Of a DNA stretch of 64,000 nt, positions 1-8,624 are shown piece after piece. Source of the stretch: Acidobacteriota bacterium (lineage in GTDB: Bacteria > Acidobacteriota > Terriglobia > Acidiferrales > UBA7541); NCBI GenBank assembly GCA_013289955.1, contig JABCYZ010000021.1, forward strand, positions 42,931 through 106,930, given 5' to 3'. The number at the start of each line of letters is the position of its first letter. Position 1 is the first letter of the stretch. The position numbers were made by a program, and so were the translations under genes. The notes under the pieces are model-generated. The model was not told the DNA's origin. It was given only the letters and a program-made list of their open reading frames with translations, and did not search any database.

Positions 1-244
1 AAATGGCGTTATGGCTGAATTTATTCGGGATGGCCTGCCCGCTCATGACGCGCGCGCGGACCGTGTAGGTGCCGTTCGGCTGGATATCGCGAATGTTCGA
101 AAAATGAATGCGGTCTTCGTAGCGAAACGGCAAGTACCTGAGCAGATCCTCGAACGTGTAGATACCGCGCTTGGCGAGCAGTTCGGCGCGCTGCGGGCCG
201 ACGCCTTTGATCATGCGCACTTCGGTAGAAAGGTTCAGTGTCAT
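1..244 (-). CDS. recG: ATP-dependent DNA helicase RecG, N-terminal part (cut by window edge)
   Basis: RecG remodels stalled replication forks and Holliday junctions. Only the first 81 codons are in the window, reading leftward from an ATG at 244. The peptide begins MTLNLSTEVRMIKGVGPQRA and continues with the 'AELLAKRGI-T-EDLL-Y-P-RYEDR' pattern that is characteristic of the RecG wedge-domain start (the KGVGPKRAELL / FPRRYEDR signature). No helicase motifs can be seen because they lie outside the window. It is transcribed divergently from the gene at 372, with about 130 bases between them. The call rests on the N-terminal signature alone but that signature is quite specific. Confidence 0.85.
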   Translation of the reverse strand, partial: MTLNLSTEVRMIKGVGPQRAELLAKRGIYTFEDLLRYLPFRYEDRIHFSNIRDIQPNGTYTVRARVMSGQAIPNKFSHNAI

Positions 245-371
245 TAGCACTTCTTTATATCATTCCCGCACCCGGCCACGTCTAAACACGCGGATACGCC
301 GATACTTGCGCTATGCTGCTGCGTATCCGTAAAGTGGGCACTTTCGATTGCGAATCGTGCGGGAGGCGTTG

Positions 372-3300
372 GTGGCCGAAGACCGGCTGACAAGTTCAGA
401 CAAGCGGGCGCTGCTGCTCTGGGTGCTGCTGGGCATCGTGGGCGTGGTGTTCGCTCACCGATACTTTTTCCAGGCCTTTCCGGAAGCCTCCGTGGATTTC
501 AAGGTTTCGCGCGAGGAAGCCCTCAGGCGAGCGCGCGAATTTGTTGGCAGCCTTGGGGAAGACGTCAGCGGCTACCAATCCGCGATCGTTTTCGATGTGG
601 ATGATGACGCGAAAACCTACCTCGAGCGCGAGATGGGGCTGCAGCAAGCAAATCAGCTGATGTCCAGCGAGCTGCATATCTGGTATTGGAAGGTACGCTT
701 CTTCCGGCCCAAACAGGAAGAGGAGTTTCTCGTGCGGTTGAGCCCCGGTGGACAAATCGTCGGCTACGGTCACGCCATTGAAGAGATGCGCGCGGGCCCG
801 GAGCTGGACAGCGCGGCGGCCCGGACGCGGGCAGAGAGCTTTCTCAGCGGAAAATTGGGAGTGAACCTCGCGAATTGGGATTTTCTCGCCGAAGAGACCA
901 GTTCGCACAAGCTGCCCAACCGCATGGACTGGGAATTCACGTGGGAGAAGCACGGATTCAGGGCCAAGGACGCGCCCTACCAGCTGAAGACAGTCGTCGA
1001 CGGCGACCGCGTGAACGGGAGCCGCGAGTTTCTGAAAGTGCCGGAAGACTGGGAGCGCAGCTACAAAAGATTGCGGTCCAGCAACGACACCCTGACTCTG
1101 GCTTTCATCGTTCCCTATTTGCTCTTGCTCGGAGCCGCGGTGGCTCTGGCTCTTGTGCTCACGCGCAAAGGCCAAACGACGTGGGGGCTGGCGATCAAGG
1201 CAGGTGTGCTCGTCGCGGTTCTCTTGTTTCTCAAGGACCTGAATGATTGGCCGCTTTGGGCCGCAAGCTACAACACGACGGACGCCTACGGAAGTTTTCT
1301 TGCCTCGAAGATCGCGACCTCGCTGCTCGTGGCGCTGCTGACGGCAGCGCTTACGGTTACCGCCATCGTGCCGTCCGCCGAAGCGCTCTACCGGACCACG
1401 CAACCAGGACGGCTGCGGCTTGGCAAGGCGTTCACTCTCGGAGGGATGCGGACGAAAGAGTTTTTTTCCTCCGCGGCCGTCGGCGTCTCCCTGGCGGCGG
1501 TGCACATCGGGTATTTGACCGCATTCTACATGATCGCCGGGCACATCGGAGCCTGGGCGCCGCAAGAACTGAATTACGAAAATTCCGCCAGCACCGTGTT
1601 CCCGTGGATTGCCGGCGTAGCCATCGGAGTAACGGCAGCCACCAGCGAAGAATTTCTTTTCCGCTTGTTCGCCATCCCATTTTTTTACCGGCTGACGCGT
1701 TCGCGCTGGATTGCCGTGATTCTGCCTGCGTTTCTATGGAGTTTTCTGCACAGCAACTACCCCCAGGAGCCCGCTTATGTCCGCGGAATCGAAATCGGAG
1801 TGATGGGGATTCTGGCGGGAATCGTGATGCTGCGGTGGGGCATTCTGGCGACACTGATCTGGCACTACACCGTGGACGCCTCGCTTGTGGGGCTCCTGCT
1901 GATTCGTTCGAGCAGCCCTTACCTGAAGATCTCGGGAGTCCTCGTCGGCGCGGCGGCGCTTCTGCCGATGGCCTACGGCGCGTTGTCGTACCTCAAACGA
2001 GGGTCCTTTGAAACAGGCGAAGAGTTGTTCAACCGGGCTGCGCCCATCGCGGATGTCTCTTTCAGCTTGCCTGCGACGGTAAGCGGAGCGGCGGTCAAAG
2101 TGCGGCGATACGACGCTCTCAGCAGCGGGAAGATTCTGCTTCTGGCGGGATGTTTGCTTCTCGGAGCCGCGGTTGTCTGGAAGCTGAAAGTTCCGCAGCT
2201 CGGGGATTACCTGGAGGTTTCGGTCAACGGACGAGAAGCGACAGCGCGTGCCGGCGAAATCCTCCGGCAGCATGGCATCGATCCCGGCTCGTATCACCGT
2301 ACGACAGTGCTTGTGAACGTGACCGACCCGTTCGCCAACGAGTTTCTTCGCGAGCGCATCGGGATTCCAGGGCTCAACGCGATTTATTCGGGATTGATTC
2401 CTGGAGCTTTGTGGCGCGTGCGCTATTTCCGTGACGGGCAGGCGGAAGAGTATGCCGTGATCCTCAAGCCGGACGGCGCTCTTCACTCCCTGCACCACAC
2501 GCTGGCGGAAAATACTCCGGGGGCCTCGCTCGCCAAAGACGAAGCGGTTGCCCGGGCCGGGAAATTTCTGCGAGACGAAAAAAAGCTGGACCTGACGGGC
2601 TGGACACTCGTCGATGCAAAGCCGGAAAAGCATCCGCACCGCGTCGACTATCAGCTTACCTGGCAGCAGGATGCGACACTCGATGCTGGAAATATTTCCG
2701 GAGCCGATTCCGCTGATCACGCCCATGCACGATTCGAGGTGGACGTGCTCGGCGATGAGCCCTCCAATTACCGCACGTATATCAAAATTCCCGAGGAGTG
2801 GGTTCGCAAGCACGACGAGACCACGCTCGGCAGCACAATCCTCGAGTACGGCGTGCCCATTCTGTTCTTCGGCGGACTCGGAATTACGGCCTTGATTCTG
2901 TTTCTGAAGAACCTGCGGTCTGAAGCCGCGCGGGCGATTCCGTGGAAACGAATATCCGTTTGGGCCGGTGCGGGACTGGCCGCATTTGTTCTTTCGTTCC
3001 TGCTCGGCAGCGGCATTGCGAATTCCTTGAGCCTCTACAGAACCGAAATTCCCTTCAAAGCGATGATCGCGACGCTCGTGATAGGATTCGCGCTGGGGGC
3101 GGCCTTCGACTGGGGCGGCCTTGCGCTGCTGCTGGGCACGGCTTGGTATTACGCGGTTCGTGCCTTTGGTGAAGACCGGATTCCAGCCGGAGGGAAGCTG
3201 CCCGCGGTTTACTATCGCGACGCTCTATGGATTGGCCTCGGCGGAAGCGCCGCATCGATTGGTCTGAACCGCGTGCTTGCCTGGGCCTCCACGCACTGGC

Positions 3301-3812
3301 CAACGGCGCATCGCAGCATGGGTGCATTCTTTGGTCACAATCTCGACGCGGTCCTTCCCGGGGGGGCCGTTCTTGCCGGAACAATCCTTCAGTGCCTTTT
3401 CTATGCAGGATTGCTCACGATGGTGGCGGCCTTCGTGGCGTCGATCGTCAGGGCCTCGTGGCTGCGGCTCTTGCTCTTCCTGCTTGGCGCGCTGGCTCTC
3501 ACGGGAAGCAGTTGGGGAAATGGTGCTGATTTTGCCAAGCAATTCCTCGCCGAGGCCATCCTGCTTGCATTTATCGTTGTCGGTGTGCGCTGGGTGACAC
3601 GTTTCAATATTCTGGGAATCATCCTGGTCGTTGCCTTCAGCGGCTTGCTGGGAGGAGCCGTTCCATTGCTCGAGCAGCCCAACTCGTTTTATCGGATGAA
3701 TGGATATGCGCTGCTTCTTCTGATGGGACTGTTGCTCGCCTGGCTTCGCTTCCTATGGCAAGCGCGCCGCAGCGCCGTACACTTGAACATGGGGTCTGAA
3801 ACCTTAAACTAG
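372..3812 (+). CDS. Large CPBP-family intramembrane protease with duplicated extracytoplasmic domain
   Basis: A membrane protein of about 1,146 residues containing a CPBP (CAAX prenyl protease 2/bacteriocin-processing, Abi) domain. The diagnostic motifs are visible: EEFLFR near residue 426, FLWSFLH about 35 residues later, and IWHYTVD after that, giving the two Glu and the His residues expected for this glutamic intramembrane protease family. Most family members are 200-300 residues, so this is unusually long. A soluble region at about 45-235 is repeated at about 615-810: both copies show a (W)xVRxFR-x-EE(F/Y) block, then a WDF/WTL strand and an LKVPEDW / IKIPEEW end, and each is followed by membrane helices. 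The second half seems to lack the protease motifs. A TTG at 348 is in frame, but the GTG at 372 is preceded by GGGAGG with five bases of spacing, so 372 is preferred. Substrate unknown. Confidence 0.8.
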   Translation: MAEDRLTSSDKRALLLWVLLGIVGVVFAHRYFFQAFPEASVDFKVSREEALRRAREFVGSLGEDVSGYQSAIVFDVDDDAKTYLEREMGLQQANQLMSSELHIWYWKVRFFRPKQEEEFLVRLSPGGQIVGYGHAIEEMRAGPELDSAAARTRAESFLSGKLGVNLANWDFLAEETSSHKLPNRMDWEFTWEKHGFRAKDAPYQLKTVVDGDRVNGSREFLKVPEDWERSYKRLRSSNDTLTLAFIVPYLLLLGAAVALALVLTRKGQTTWGLAIKAGVLVAVLLFLKDLNDWPLWAASYNTTDAYGSFLASKIATSLLVALLTAALTVTAIVPSAEALYRTTQPGRLRLGKAFTLGGMRTKEFFSSAAVGVSLAAVHIGYLTAFYMIAGHIGAWAPQELNYENSASTVFPWIAGVAIGVTAATSEEFLFRLFAIPFFYRLTRSRWIAVILPAFLWSFLHSNYPQEPAYVRGIEIGVMGILAGIVMLRWGILATLIWHYTVDASLVGLLLIRSSSPYLKISGVLVGAAALLPMAYGALSYLKRGSFETGEELFNRAAPIADVSFSLPATVSGAAVKVRRYDALSSGKILLLAGCLLLGAAVVWKLKVPQLGDYLEVSVNGREATARAGEILRQHGIDPGSYHRTTVLVNVTDPFANEFLRERIGIPGLNAIYSGLIPGALWRVRYFRDGQAEEYAVILKPDGALHSLHHTLAENTPGASLAKDEAVARAGKFLRDEKKLDLTGWTLVDAKPEKHPHRVDYQLTWQQDATLDAGNISGADSADHAHARFEVDVLGDEPSNYRTYIKIPEEWVRKHDETTLGSTILEYGVPILFFGGLGITALILFLKNLRSEAARAIPWKRISVWAGAGLAAFVLSFLLGSGIANSLSLYRTEIPFKAMIATLVIGFALGAAFDWGGLALLLGTAWYYAVRAFGEDRIPAGGKLPAVYYRDALWIGLGGSAASIGLNRVLAWASTHWPTAHRSMGAFFGHNLDAVLPGGAVLAGTILQCLFYAGLLTMVAAFVASIVRASWLRLLLFLLGALALTGSSWGNGADFAKQFLAEAILLAFIVVGVRWVTRFNILGIILVVAFSGLLGGAVPLLEQPNSFYRMNGYALLLLMGLLLAWLRFLWQARRSAVHLNMGSETLN

Positions 3813-4061
3813 CTCCCGTCCCCCCCGGATAATTCTCTCGGGAGAGGCAATGCCGGGCAACCTCTGGCCTGCTGTGGAAATCCGAAACAAATAGGCTTCG
3901 GTATTCGTTCTCTTAATGGAAGTGGATGCTCACCCAGGGGTGTCTTAGCACGTCCAAATTGGGTGGTCGCGTAACATTCTTAGTGCGATGGGCTCACTGA
4001 TACGGCCTAAGGTGTTGTTAAATAAGGCGCAACGCCATTGCACGAGAAGAGAAAGCGAAAA

Positions 4062-4739
4062 ATGCCGCTTCCAAGATGGGCTCTAGCTTTGGCTAATAAT
4101 GCAGGCCTGGCGGGTGGCACCGGCGCCTCCCTGGCTACGGTGGACTGTTTGCCCAACCTCAACGAGCGCACCCTTGTGGCGGAAGCGCAAGCCGGGAACC
4201 GCGCGGCTTTCGAAGAGCTTGTCCACCGCTACGACCGGGACGTGCTGCGGCTGGCCCTGAATCTGATGAAACGGCCTGAAGACGCGCGCGACGTCTACCA
4301 GGAAGCTTTCCTCAAGGTTTACCGCAATCTGCACCGCTTCCGTTTCGAGTGCAGCTTCTACACCTGGCTTTACCGGATCGTCACCAACGTTTGCCTCGAT
4401 CAGCTGCGGCGCCGCCAGGCGCGGCCCGAGGATCAAGCGCCTGAATCGAACTCCGGAAATCATGAAGAGGGCATCACCGATTTCTTTGAACGCCAGCGCG
4501 AACATCGCCCCACGCTCGATCCCGAGCGGCAGCTTTTTGGAAAAGAGATCCAGGCGCGCATCGCTTCAGCGATGGAGCGCCTCTCGCCGCGCGAACGAAT
4601 CGTCTTTGAATTGAAGCACTATCAGGGATTGAAATTGCGCGCCATCGGCGATGCGCTGGGCACAACGGAAGAGACGGTGAAGAATTCGCTGTTTCGCGCG
4701 ACGCGCAAGCTGCGCAGCCAGTTGGGAGGCCTGCGATGA
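4062..4739 (+). CDS. RNA polymerase ECF sigma factor
   Basis: A sigma-70 family extracytoplasmic-function sigma factor of about 225 residues. Region 2 is recognisable around 'FEELVHRYDRDVLRLALNLM', with the DARDVYQEAFLKVYRNL and FYTWLYRIVTNVCLDQLRRR segments (region 2.2-2.4), and region 4 around LSPRERIVFELKHYQGLKLR followed by the helix-turn-helix 'AIGDALGTTEETVKNSLFRATRKLR'. An acidic, low-complexity linker separates them. ATG 4062 is preferred over the in-frame TTG at 4038. The stop overlaps the start of the next gene by four bases (ATGA), so sigma and anti-sigma are translationally coupled. It probably controls its own operon and the downstream DUF4097/PDZ genes, which is an inference from position. 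Confidence 0.92.
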   Translation: MPLPRWALALANNAGLAGGTGASLATVDCLPNLNERTLVAEAQAGNRAAFEELVHRYDRDVLRLALNLMKRPEDARDVYQEAFLKVYRNLHRFRFECSFYTWLYRIVTNVCLDQLRRRQARPEDQAPESNSGNHEEGITDFFERQREHRPTLDPERQLFGKEIQARIASAMERLSPRERIVFELKHYQGLKLRAIGDALGTTEETVKNSLFRATRKLRSQLGGLR

Positions 4740-5854
4740 CTGCGCCTCAACCGCTCCATTGCAAAGAGGTTGCCGGACTGCTGGTGTTCTACTCCTGCCG
4801 CGAGACCAGCGAACAGGAGAACGCGCTGATTGAAATGCACCTGGCCACCTGCGCGGCGTGCGCCTCACAGCTTGCCGAGGAGCGCGGGCTGCACGAATCC
4901 CTGATGGAGGCACTGCAAGCCTCCGAGCAGAGTGATCCGGGCGGCATACTTCTTTCGCAGTGCCGCAGCGAACTTGCCGAAGCACTTGATGATTTGTCCG
5001 CTCCTGTCTTGGAAGAGCGCTGGCAGCCGTTGGGATGGCTGCGCCGCTCGATGGCCATGCACCCGGTTCTGAATGGCGCTCTTCTCCTTTTGATTGGCGC
5101 GGCACTCGGCACGCAGCTTTTGCCATGGGTTTCCGCGCGCCTTGATTCCAATTCGAACGGCCCAAGAGTGAATGTTTCGCCCGCAGCGCGCTTCACGGAA
5201 GATCAACTCTCGAAGATGCTCGTCGCGGGCATCAATTGGGCACCCACGTCGGACGGCGCACCGGGCACTCTGCAGGTTCACGTGCGCACGGAAGAGCCGC
5301 TGGTTCTTTCCGGCAGCGTGGATGACCCGGACTTTCGCCGCGTTCTGACGTATGTCGTCGAGAACGGCGACCAGACCGACGCGGGAGTGCGTATGGATTG
5401 CCTCGATGCGCTGCGCGCCCGCAACGCCGATCTGGACGTGCGCCGGGCCTTGCTTTTCGCGGCTCGCAAGGATCAGAACCCCGCGGTTCGCATGAAAGCT
5501 CTCGAATCCTTGCGCGACGCTGTGGCGGACCAGGCCGTGCGCGAGACTTTGATTGATGCGCTGGAGCACGATCTGAATCCGGGAGTCCGGGTCGAAGCCG
5601 TCAACCTGCTGGTTCGTTCGCTGGAACCGGGCGCGCTGGATTCTTCGGACGATGTTGCACCCGCGATTGCGCCGGAGGGCGTCGAACGTCCCCTCGACCC
5701 CTCGATGGAACACGTGGTGCGCACTCTCGAGGAACTTCAACGCAGCGACCCCAATCGCTACGTCCGGCTGCGGAGCGCCGCGGCTTTGCGGCAGATCGGC
5801 ACGCGTGACGTGCAGACGGAAGCGCACCCGGAAGTTCAGCAAGAAGTGCATTAA
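4736..5854 (+). CDS. Anti-sigma factor: zinc finger, one membrane helix, HEAT-repeat domain
   Basis: The N-terminus has the zinc-binding anti-sigma (ZAS-like) pattern: H35, C39 and C42 in HLATCAACA, with an upstream Cys in HCKE. One membrane segment lies at about 111-131. The C-terminal 170 residues contain at least three HEAT-type helical repeats, recognised by the recurring 'D-LDVRRALLFAARKDQNPAVRMKALESL' pattern and again at 'HDLNPGVRVEAVNLLVRSL' and 'RSDPNRYVRLRSAAALRQI'. A periplasmic HEAT scaffold is a plausible sensor or docking surface. The start overlaps the stop of the sigma gene, typical of a sigma/anti-sigma pair. The zinc-finger assignment is firm; the sensing role is inference. 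Confidence 0.85.
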   Translation: MTAPQPLHCKEVAGLLVFYSCRETSEQENALIEMHLATCAACASQLAEERGLHESLMEALQASEQSDPGGILLSQCRSELAEALDDLSAPVLEERWQPLGWLRRSMAMHPVLNGALLLLIGAALGTQLLPWVSARLDSNSNGPRVNVSPAARFTEDQLSKMLVAGINWAPTSDGAPGTLQVHVRTEEPLVLSGSVDDPDFRRVLTYVVENGDQTDAGVRMDCLDALRARNADLDVRRALLFAARKDQNPAVRMKALESLRDAVADQAVRETLIDALEHDLNPGVRVEAVNLLVRSLEPGALDSSDDVAPAIAPEGVERPLDPSMEHVVRTLEELQRSDPNRYVRLRSAAALRQIGTRDVQTEAHPEVQQEVH

Positions 5855-5890
5855 GAACTACAACGTTTTGAAGAGAAACGCCGTCAAGAG

Positions 5891-7702
5891 ATGAGCACAA
5901 TTACGAATTTCAGATCGATGGGCGGCGCCTTCGCGGGCGTTCCCCGCAGGGCCCTTCCGCTGGTTTTCTGTTTCGCGCTCTTGCCCGGCTTCGCTTCAGG
6001 CGCAAGCTCTTCCGATCCTTCCGCCGATCCGCCCGTTCCCTCGGATCCCGGGCCGCGCGCATCCGTGGATCGCTCGGGAACGCTGCAAACCAGGGACGGT
6101 CTGACACTGCATCTTACCGCGGACCTGGGCTCGGTGCGTATCGTCGCTCTGGAGCCCGGTGCGCCGCCGCTGGTCCGCTATACCGCGCATATCGAGACCG
6201 ATGCACGCGCCCCGCTGGCGCAAAGTCTTCTGGATCGCTATTCGCTCACGGCGAGAGCAACCGCTTCGGGTGTGGAAATCATCGGAGCCTCGCCGTCGCA
6301 AACCGGCCGTAGCGCGGCAAACGCCCAGTTCTATGTGCAGTTTGAAGTGGCTGTCCCGGCGGGCTACAGCCTCGACATCAACACCGGCGTCGGCGATATC
6401 GAAACGCAGGATATCGGAGGAACTGCCAGTCTGATCACGCAAGGCGGCAACATCCGGACAGGACGCATCGGCTTCACGGGGTTTCGCAACGCATCGCAGG
6501 GCCGTTCGAGCGCCAAACTATCCACCGAAGGCGGGCACATCCAGGTGCAAGACGTTGCCGGCAACCTGGATGCCTTTACCGCCGGAGGACACATTGTTGC
6601 GGGAAACATTTCCGGTGACGCCGTATTGCGCAGCGGCGGCGGACACATCCGCGCCGGGCAGATCAGCGGCCGAGCGCAACTGGAAACCGACGGCGGCAAC
6701 ATCACCCTGAAACAAGCGGGGAGCTTCGTCAGCGTGCGCACCGGCGGCGGACAGATCGACTTCGGCGAGGTACGCGGCTCCGTTCGCGCGCAGACCGGCG
6801 GCGGCGGCATCCGCATCATCACCGTTTCCGGGCCGATGGAAGTGGAATCAAACGGCGGAAGCATTTGCCTGACGCGCGTGGCAGGCGCGGTACAGGCAGC
6901 CACTGCGGGCGGCACGATTCAAGCCTGGATAAATCCCGATGCTGGCTCATCCGGAGGCAAGGTGAGCCTTCCAGGCGCCTCGCAGCTCTCCTCCGGTGCC
7001 GGAGACATCATTGTTTTTTTGCCGAGAAATCTTGCAGCGAACATCGACGCGCTGGTTGAAAATGGCGGGTTAAGCCGAATCGATGCCGACCCGGCGCTGC
7101 TATTGAACATCCAGTCGCCCGGAAACCGCGGAGCCGGCCCCGTGCGCGCCACCGGCATGCTGAACGGCGGAGGCGAGGTCCTCAAGCTGCGCACTACCGT
7201 GGGCCGCATCCGCCTGCAGTTCCTCGATGCTGACACCGGATTGCGCGATTCGCTCATTCGCGAGCAGCGCGAACGCATCGATCGCAAGCACGATTCCGAC
7301 ATTCTGCCGGTCAAGGCTTCGGGGCCCGATGCAAAAGGCGAAGAACCTCCTGCGCGGGGAGAAACGAGCGACTGGCTCGAGAGCTGGATGGACAAGCTTG
7401 AGATTGCCCTGCTCGGCGGGTTGCACGAGGATTCCAGCGATTTTTTCAAGCGGCTCATCGCCGCGCCGCACCCGGCCTATCCCGAGCTTGCCAAACGCGC
7501 GCACATCCAGGGAGTCGTAAAGCTGCAGGTAAAGGTGAAAACGGATGGGAGGGTCGAAGTAGAAAAGATCTTGCAAGGCGAGCCGGTGCTCGCCGAAGCA
7601 GCCGTGGAAGCGGTGAAGAAGTGGCGGGCGAACCCCGCTTCGATCAATGGCACTCGAGTCGAAACCATTTCGACGGTCACGTTTGATTTTGAGCCGCACT
7701 GA
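5891..7702 (+). CDS. DUF4097-type beta-strand repeat protein fused to a TonB C-terminal domain
   Basis: A secreted or envelope protein of 603 residues. A signal sequence is visible near residues 12-36 (hydrophobic 'LPLVFCFALLPGFASG'). The middle carries DUF4097-like beta repeats of 20-25 residues in which GGGHI / GGNI / GGQI turns recur (about residues 160-310), predicting a beta-solenoid. The last 75 residues match the TonB C-terminal fold: PAYPELAKRAHIQGVV, then VKVKTDGRVEVEKIL and AAVEAVKKWRANPA. Unlike ordinary TonB proteins there is no clear N-terminal membrane anchor other than the signal peptide and no long Pro-rich linker. It lies 36 bases after the anti-sigma gene and is probably in the same operon. 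The TonB-like domain may act in protein-protein contact rather than energy transduction. Confidence 0.8.
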   Translation: MSTITNFRSMGGAFAGVPRRALPLVFCFALLPGFASGASSSDPSADPPVPSDPGPRASVDRSGTLQTRDGLTLHLTADLGSVRIVALEPGAPPLVRYTAHIETDARAPLAQSLLDRYSLTARATASGVEIIGASPSQTGRSAANAQFYVQFEVAVPAGYSLDINTGVGDIETQDIGGTASLITQGGNIRTGRIGFTGFRNASQGRSSAKLSTEGGHIQVQDVAGNLDAFTAGGHIVAGNISGDAVLRSGGGHIRAGQISGRAQLETDGGNITLKQAGSFVSVRTGGGQIDFGEVRGSVRAQTGGGGIRIITVSGPMEVESNGGSICLTRVAGAVQAATAGGTIQAWINPDAGSSGGKVSLPGASQLSSGAGDIIVFLPRNLAANIDALVENGGLSRIDADPALLLNIQSPGNRGAGPVRATGMLNGGGEVLKLRTTVGRIRLQFLDADTGLRDSLIREQRERIDRKHDSDILPVKASGPDAKGEEPPARGETSDWLESWMDKLEIALLGGLHEDSSDFFKRLIAAPHPAYPELAKRAHIQGVVKLQVKVKTDGRVEVEKILQGEPVLAEAAVEAVKKWRANPASINGTRVETISTVTFDFEPH

Positions 7703-7819
7703 CGGCGAGTTCGGCCGCCGGGGGAATGGCGCGCGAGTTTTGTTCGGGTCCTGGGTGCGGAGTCGATGCGCAGTAACGAGCCACGGCTCGTGAGATGTAC
7801 TCGAAGGGGGTAGAACGCG

Positions 7820-8584
7820 ATGCTACGTCCTGGGTTGCGCGCTGCGGTGCTGTTCATCCTTGCGCTGACGGTGGGTTCGGCCGCGCCGGGCTTTGCGAAA
7901 AGCAAAGACTTCAATCATTCCTATCCGCTGCTGCCGGGCGGCTCCTTTGAGCTGCAAAACGTCAACGGGCCGGTCCAAATCGAGGGATGGGACCGCGATA
8001 TGATTGAAATCCGCGCGGTAAAAATCGCCAAGGAAAAAGAGTCGGACCTCGACCGCGTCACTATCGAAGTCGACGCCAAACCAAATGATGTTTCTGTCGT
8101 CACCCGTTATCCGCAAAATGAAGGCGTGGAAGTAGCGGTCGAATATACGATCCGCGTTCCGCACGGCGCGCGCGTGGAACATGTCGGCACGGTCAATGGC
8201 ACGGTGAAGATCGCTGGCGTCGAGTCAGTCGAAGAGCTGCGCACGGTGAACGGAAACATCGAGGTCTACGAAGGCGGCGGAAACGTCCACGCCCACACAA
8301 CGAACGGCAATGTGCACCTCGAGCTATCGCGTGCCCTGGACGAAAAAGGCATGGCCGCGGAGACGACCAATGGCTCCGTGCTTCTGGCTGTTCCCCCCGA
8401 TACGCAAGCGAACCTCGAAGCCCGCTCGCTCAACGGAAACTTTTACTCCGAGCTGCCGTTTTCTCAGGAGACGGCTGAGCGTCCCCGCGAAATGCGCGGA
8501 AAATTTGGCAAGGGCGGCGCTACCATCCGGCTGAATACCGTCAATGGCGGCATCCAAATCGTAATCTTGCGGTCGACGGTTTGA
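7820..8584 (+). CDS. DUF4097 family secreted beta-repeat protein
   Basis: A 254-residue exported protein: signal peptide at about 1-25 (AAVLFILALTVGSAAPGFA), then a beta-rich region with the DUF4097 hallmarks 'FELQNVNGPVQIEGWDRD' and the repeated 'TVNGTVKIAGV', 'TVNGNIEVYEGGG', 'TTNGNVHLELS', 'TTNGSVLLAVP', 'SLNGNFYSELP' and 'TVNGGIQIVIL' turns. The N-G-x-(I/V) spacing of about 20 residues suggests a right-handed beta-helix. It lies 117 bases after the DUF4097-TonB gene and just before the PDZ protein, so it belongs to the same envelope module. Function of the family is not established; roles in adhesion or envelope sensing have been proposed. Confidence 0.85.
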   Translation: MLRPGLRAAVLFILALTVGSAAPGFAKSKDFNHSYPLLPGGSFELQNVNGPVQIEGWDRDMIEIRAVKIAKEKESDLDRVTIEVDAKPNDVSVVTRYPQNEGVEVAVEYTIRVPHGARVEHVGTVNGTVKIAGVESVEELRTVNGNIEVYEGGGNVHAHTTNGNVHLELSRALDEKGMAAETTNGSVLLAVPPDTQANLEARSLNGNFYSELPFSQETAERPREMRGKFGKGGATIRLNTVNGGIQIVILRSTV

Positions 8585-8624
8585 AGCCGGCTGCGTCTAA
8601 GAGAATCAGGAGGACGGAACAATC

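Noticed and set aside
11..247. 78-residue plus-strand frame at the left edge
   Set aside because: It is antisense to the RecG N-terminus, which is recognisable on the minus strand.
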